Of a stretch of 7,077 bases of DNA, positions 4,336-7,077 are shown piece after piece. A model generated the notes under the pieces. The model saw only the letters and a list, made by a program, of their open reading frames with translations. It had not been told where the DNA came from and made no database searches. The first letter of the stretch is position 1. Each line of letters starts with the position of its first letter. The position numbers and the translations under genes were made by a program. The stretch is taken from the NCBI GenBank assembly GCA_002454505.1, contig DKJA01000061.1, positions 1 to 7,077 of the forward strand, in the 5' to 3' direction. Source of the stretch: Oxalobacteraceae bacterium UBA6704 (lineage in GTDB: Bacteria; Pseudomonadota; Gammaproteobacteria; Burkholderiales; Burkholderiaceae_D).

Positions 4336-7077
4336 ATCGCAAACGGCGAACCGGCTGCGCGCGCCTTCAGCAGGCACTCGACGCAGATCGCCTGCGGCAT
4401 CAGCGGCAGCGGGAAAGCCGCCTGCGTCGATCCGGCAAAACTCTTCGTCCCGGCCCGGATCGTGATCTTGCCGGGGCACTGCACCGTGATATTGCCGCCC
4501 TCGATCGTGATGTTCGCGCCGCCTGCCGTCGACAGTGTGATCTTCTTCGCCGCGGCCCAGTCCACGAACGCGTTCGCACTGGCCACCTTGACGTCGTCGC
4601 GGGCCTGCACTTTCAGCTCGTCTGCCTGCGCCTGGATATCGATCGCGTCCTGCGCTGCGATGACCTGCACGCCGATGCCGCTGGCGCCTGCGGCAACCGC
4701 GCCGCCCAGCACGCCGAGCGCCTGCTTGCTGTGCACGCGCAGTTGCGCGCCGGCGAACAGCTGGCTGTCCGCGCCGCTCATCAGCGCAACCGTCTCGCCG
4801 TTGCTCAGCTGCACTGCCTGGCCGGCGGTAACGGCCAGGCCGGCGCGGGCGCTGATCGCGACGAGCGGATCGGTCGAATGGGGCAGCTGCTGATCTCCCG
4901 GCGCCGTCTTCTTCGCGACTGCATCGCCGTTGGCGGCATTCAGTCCCGTATTGGCGACCATGCCGGAAACGGCCGTCTGCATGGCCGGCAGCGGCGCCGC
5001 TTTGCCGTCGAGCTTGCTGAAGACGGGCTTGTCGGCCCCTTCGTGCACGGCCAACGTCACCGTTTCATGTGTTTTCGCCGCACCGCTGAAGGTTTCCGCC
5101 ACCTTGGCGGCCTGTTTCAGCAGCGCCATGCCGCCCGCGTTGTCGCCCGCCGCGTCGCGGGCATCGGCGCCATGGAGGAACGGATAGCTCGTCACCAGCA
5201 GACCGGCGCCGGCGCGCAGCGCGCCGTAATGGTCGGTACGTAATTCAGCACCCAGGCCGCGCAGGCTGCCCCGGTAATTGTCCGCGGCATGCACGAGGTG
5301 GCCAAGCGTCAGCTCGGTTGCCGCATGCGTCGCGCGCAGTTGCACGCGGCCCTGGGCATCGGTGTCGTCGAACAGCAGCTGGCTGTAACCGGTGCCGCCA
5401 AACTCCTTGCTGCGCGTGCCCCATTGGGCCGAGGTATTGTTGTGGCCGGCCGTATCGGCCGACGCGCCATGCCATACCGGGCTGTTGCCGGATGCCAGGT
5501 TGCCTTGCGCGGAGGGCGCGTGATCGTTCGCCGGCGCGAAGCGTGAGTCGCCACCCGCAGCGGATGCCGTGCCACCCGGTGACGGCGTCACGCCGCCTTC
5601 GCCCTGGCCGTTGTACAGCGCGCCGACAATGATCGGCCGGTCGATATCGTTCTCGAGGAACTGCACGAGCACCTCCTGGCCGATGCGGGGCAGGAACTGG
5701 CTGCCCATGCCGCCGCCGGCGGCGCGCTGTGCAACACGCACCCAGCATGTCGCGTCACCCTTGTCCTGCCAGTGGAAGCGGATCCGCACGCGGCCCAGAG
5801 CATCGCAATACAGTTCATCCGCGCCAGTGGCCGTATCCTGGCCATCGGCACCGACAACCACGGCACTTTGCGTGCCGCCCGCCGTCGGGCGCGGATGGGC
5901 GCGGCCCGCGCTGCCCGGCAACTCGGGGCGCCAGACCACATCGGCCGCGACCGCTTCAAACAGGTTCGCATAGCCGGCGCTGCGGGCCTGCTCGATCGCG
6001 AGCGACAGGTCGCCTTGTTCGGGCAGCGCTTCTTCCAGCAATTCAGGAATCGGGCCGAACAGTTCCGCCAGCGCCTGCTGCGCGGGTGCCGGCAGATTGT
6101 TGACGCCGACGCTCGTCACGCGCAGCACGGTGAACGCGGACTGCGCTGCCAGTGGCGCATCGGTGACATCGATGCGCGTACCGGCGGCCAGCGTGCGCAC
6201 CGTCGAACGGCCCGACCACAGCTGGCCGCGCACCTCTTTCGCCTGCATCTGCAGTTGCGCATAGTGCTGGGCGACGGCTGCGCTGGCATAGGCATACTGG
6301 CCCGGCACATCGTAGCTTTCCAGTTCCGGCAGGCTGCCGTGCCGCTGCAGCGCCGGAGCGCTGGCCGCCACCACTTTCTTGGCCTTGTAGTCGTAACTGA
6401 GCACGGTGGTCAACGTGGCCGTCACGGCGCGGCGGGCCTGCAGCGCCTGGATCGTGTCCTGCTGCTCGCCCGCGCGGGCGCCATGGAAGCGGATGCTGCC
6501 CGCTGCCGCACTGCTCGCATCGAGCGGAATGCCGGCTTCCTGCGTGCTGTCGGCAAACAGCACGAGCCCGTGCCCTTGTCCGGTTTGCTCGACACGCCAC
6601 CCGATGCCCTCTTCCGTCAGCAGCCGGCGGATGAAATCGTAATCGGACTCGCGGTACTGGCAGCAATAGCTGCGCGGCGGCACGCTGGCGAGGAAACCCT
6701 GCGTATCGTCGCTCCAGCGCCACTGCGCCAGCGGCGCGTACTGCTCGAAGACGGCTTCGACGATCTCGATCACCGACTTGTCTTGCCAGACGCGGCTGTT
6801 GCGGCCCTGCGTGAGGCGCCACAGCCACGGCGTCAGCCGCAACCGGTAGCGCGCCAGGCCGCCTTCGCTGCCCAGCGTGGCGGCATGCGTAATGTCACCA
6901 TTGAATGTGGTACGGGTGCCGTCCGGCAGGCTGATGGCCAGCGTGGCCGACTGGCCAATGACGGTGTGCAGATCGATATGGGCGCTGGTCGACAGCACGA
7001 TGACATCGCGCGCGCCGACGTCCTGCAGCGCGTCATCGGCCGCGAAGGCTTCCACCAGCAGGCCGCCCGAACCGAGG
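4329..7077 (-). CDS. vgrG: Type VI secretion tip protein VgrG with Vgr-associated and DUF2345 domains (5' end beyond the window)
   Basis: The frame stays open to the right edge. 915 residues plus the stop are visible, and the true N-terminus lies outside the window. A GTG at 7055 is an internal codon, because VgrG-like sequence continues upstream of it. Numbering from that GTG: gp27-like base to about 385, including the family motif RESDYDFIRRLLTEEGIGW (135-153); gp5-like OB-fold about 410-485, with GRVRIRFHW and QEVLVQFLENDIDRPIIVG; T6SS Vgr-associated domain about 525-625 (NNTSAQWGTRSKEFGGTGYS); then DUF2345 and a beta-helical stalk to about 870. A 35-residue tail with CVEC (891-894) closes the protein. 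VgrG trimers cap the Hcp tube and pierce target cells. No toxin domain is fused at the C-terminus, so this is not an evolved VgrG and must carry cargo by adaptor, which fits the DUF4123 gene 3 bases downstream. Confidence 0.95.
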   Translation of the reverse strand, partial: LGSGGLLVEAFAADDALQDVGARDVIVLSTSAHIDLHTVIGQSATLAISLPDGTRTTFNGDITHAATLGSEGGLARYRLRLTPWLWRLTQGRNSRVWQDKSVIEIVEAVFEQYAPLAQWRWSDDTQGFLASVPPRSYCCQYRESDYDFIRRLLTEEGIGWRVEQTGQGHGLVLFADSTQEAGIPLDASSAAAGSIRFHGARAGEQQDTIQALQARRAVTATLTTVLSYDYKAKKVVAASAPALQRHGSLPELESYDVPGQYAYASAAVAQHYAQLQMQAKEVRGQLWSGRSTVRTLAAGTRIDVTDAPLAAQSAFTVLRVTSVGVNNLPAPAQQALAELFGPIPELLEEALPEQGDLSLAIEQARSAGYANLFEAVAADVVWRPELPGSAGRAHPRPTAGGTQSAVVVGADGQDTATGADELYCDALGRVRIRFHWQDKGDATCWVRVAQRAAGGGMGSQFLPRIGQEVLVQFLENDIDRPIIVGALYNGQGEGGVTPSPGGTASAAGGDSRFAPANDHAPSAQGNLASGNSPVWHGASADTAGHNNTSAQWGTRSKEFGGTGYSQLLFDDTDAQGRVQLRATHAATELTLGHLVHAADNYRGSLRGLGAELRTDHYGALRAGAGLLVTSYPFLHGADARDAAGDNAGGMALLKQAAKVAETFSGAAKTHETVTLAVHEGADKPVFSKLDGKAAPLPAMQTAVSGMVANTGLNAANGDAVAKKTAPGDQQLPHSTDPLVAISARAGLAVTAGQAVQLSNGETVALMSGADSQLFAGAQLRVHSKQALGVLGGAVAAGASGIGVQVIAAQDAIDIQAQADELKVQARDDVKVASANAFVDWAAAKKITLSTAGGANITIEGGNITVQCPGKITIRAGTKSFAGSTQAAFPLPLMPQAICVECLLKARAAGSPFAMR

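Noticed and set aside
4329..4700. Evolved VgrG with a C-terminal toxin domain
   Set aside because: After the DUF2345/beta-helix region only a tail of about 35 residues remains, too short for an enzyme domain.
4329..7055. VgrG starting at the GTG at 7055 as a complete gene
   Set aside because: The frame remains open to the window edge, and the residues at this point belong inside the VgrG N-terminal domain. The real start is upstream of the window.

Overview
The window is GC-rich and densely coding. It looks like chromosomal DNA of a betaproteobacterium, most plausibly Oxalobacteraceae (Massilia, Duganella or Pseudoduganella type). The taxonomic hints are the end of a PEP-CTERM exosortase substrate at the left edge and a Burkholderiales-style VgrG with fused Vgr-associated and DUF2345 domains. 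The genus is an inference from these two features.

The first 69 bases on the + strand are the last 22 codons of a PEP-CTERM protein. Everything else that codes is on the minus strand and reads from right to left. In transcription order: vgrG (7077 to 4329, 5' end outside the window), a DUF4123 effector adaptor (4325 to 3468), a DUF3304 lipoprotein (3431 to 2850), a DUF2235 phospholipase effector of the Tle1 type (2872 to 815), and an unrecognised single-pass membrane protein with a proline-rich linker and a four-cysteine C-terminus (744 to 82). Gaps are 3 and 36 bases, then a 23-base overlap, then 70 bases, so this is probably one operon. Its promoter would lie beyond the right edge.

Together the genes form a type VI secretion (T6SS) effector cassette. 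VgrG is the spike tip, DUF4123 is the chaperone that loads the cargo, and the DUF2235 protein is the lipase toxin. The DUF3304 lipoprotein is the likely self-protection (immunity) protein, held in the cell envelope where the lipase would act. The last gene has no recognised family. Its place directly behind the toxin and its predicted periplasmic Cys-rich end make it the most open question here.

The cassette type itself is known. No RNA gene, CRISPR array, insertion sequence or convincing intrinsic terminator was seen. No stretch over 300 bases lacks a gene.
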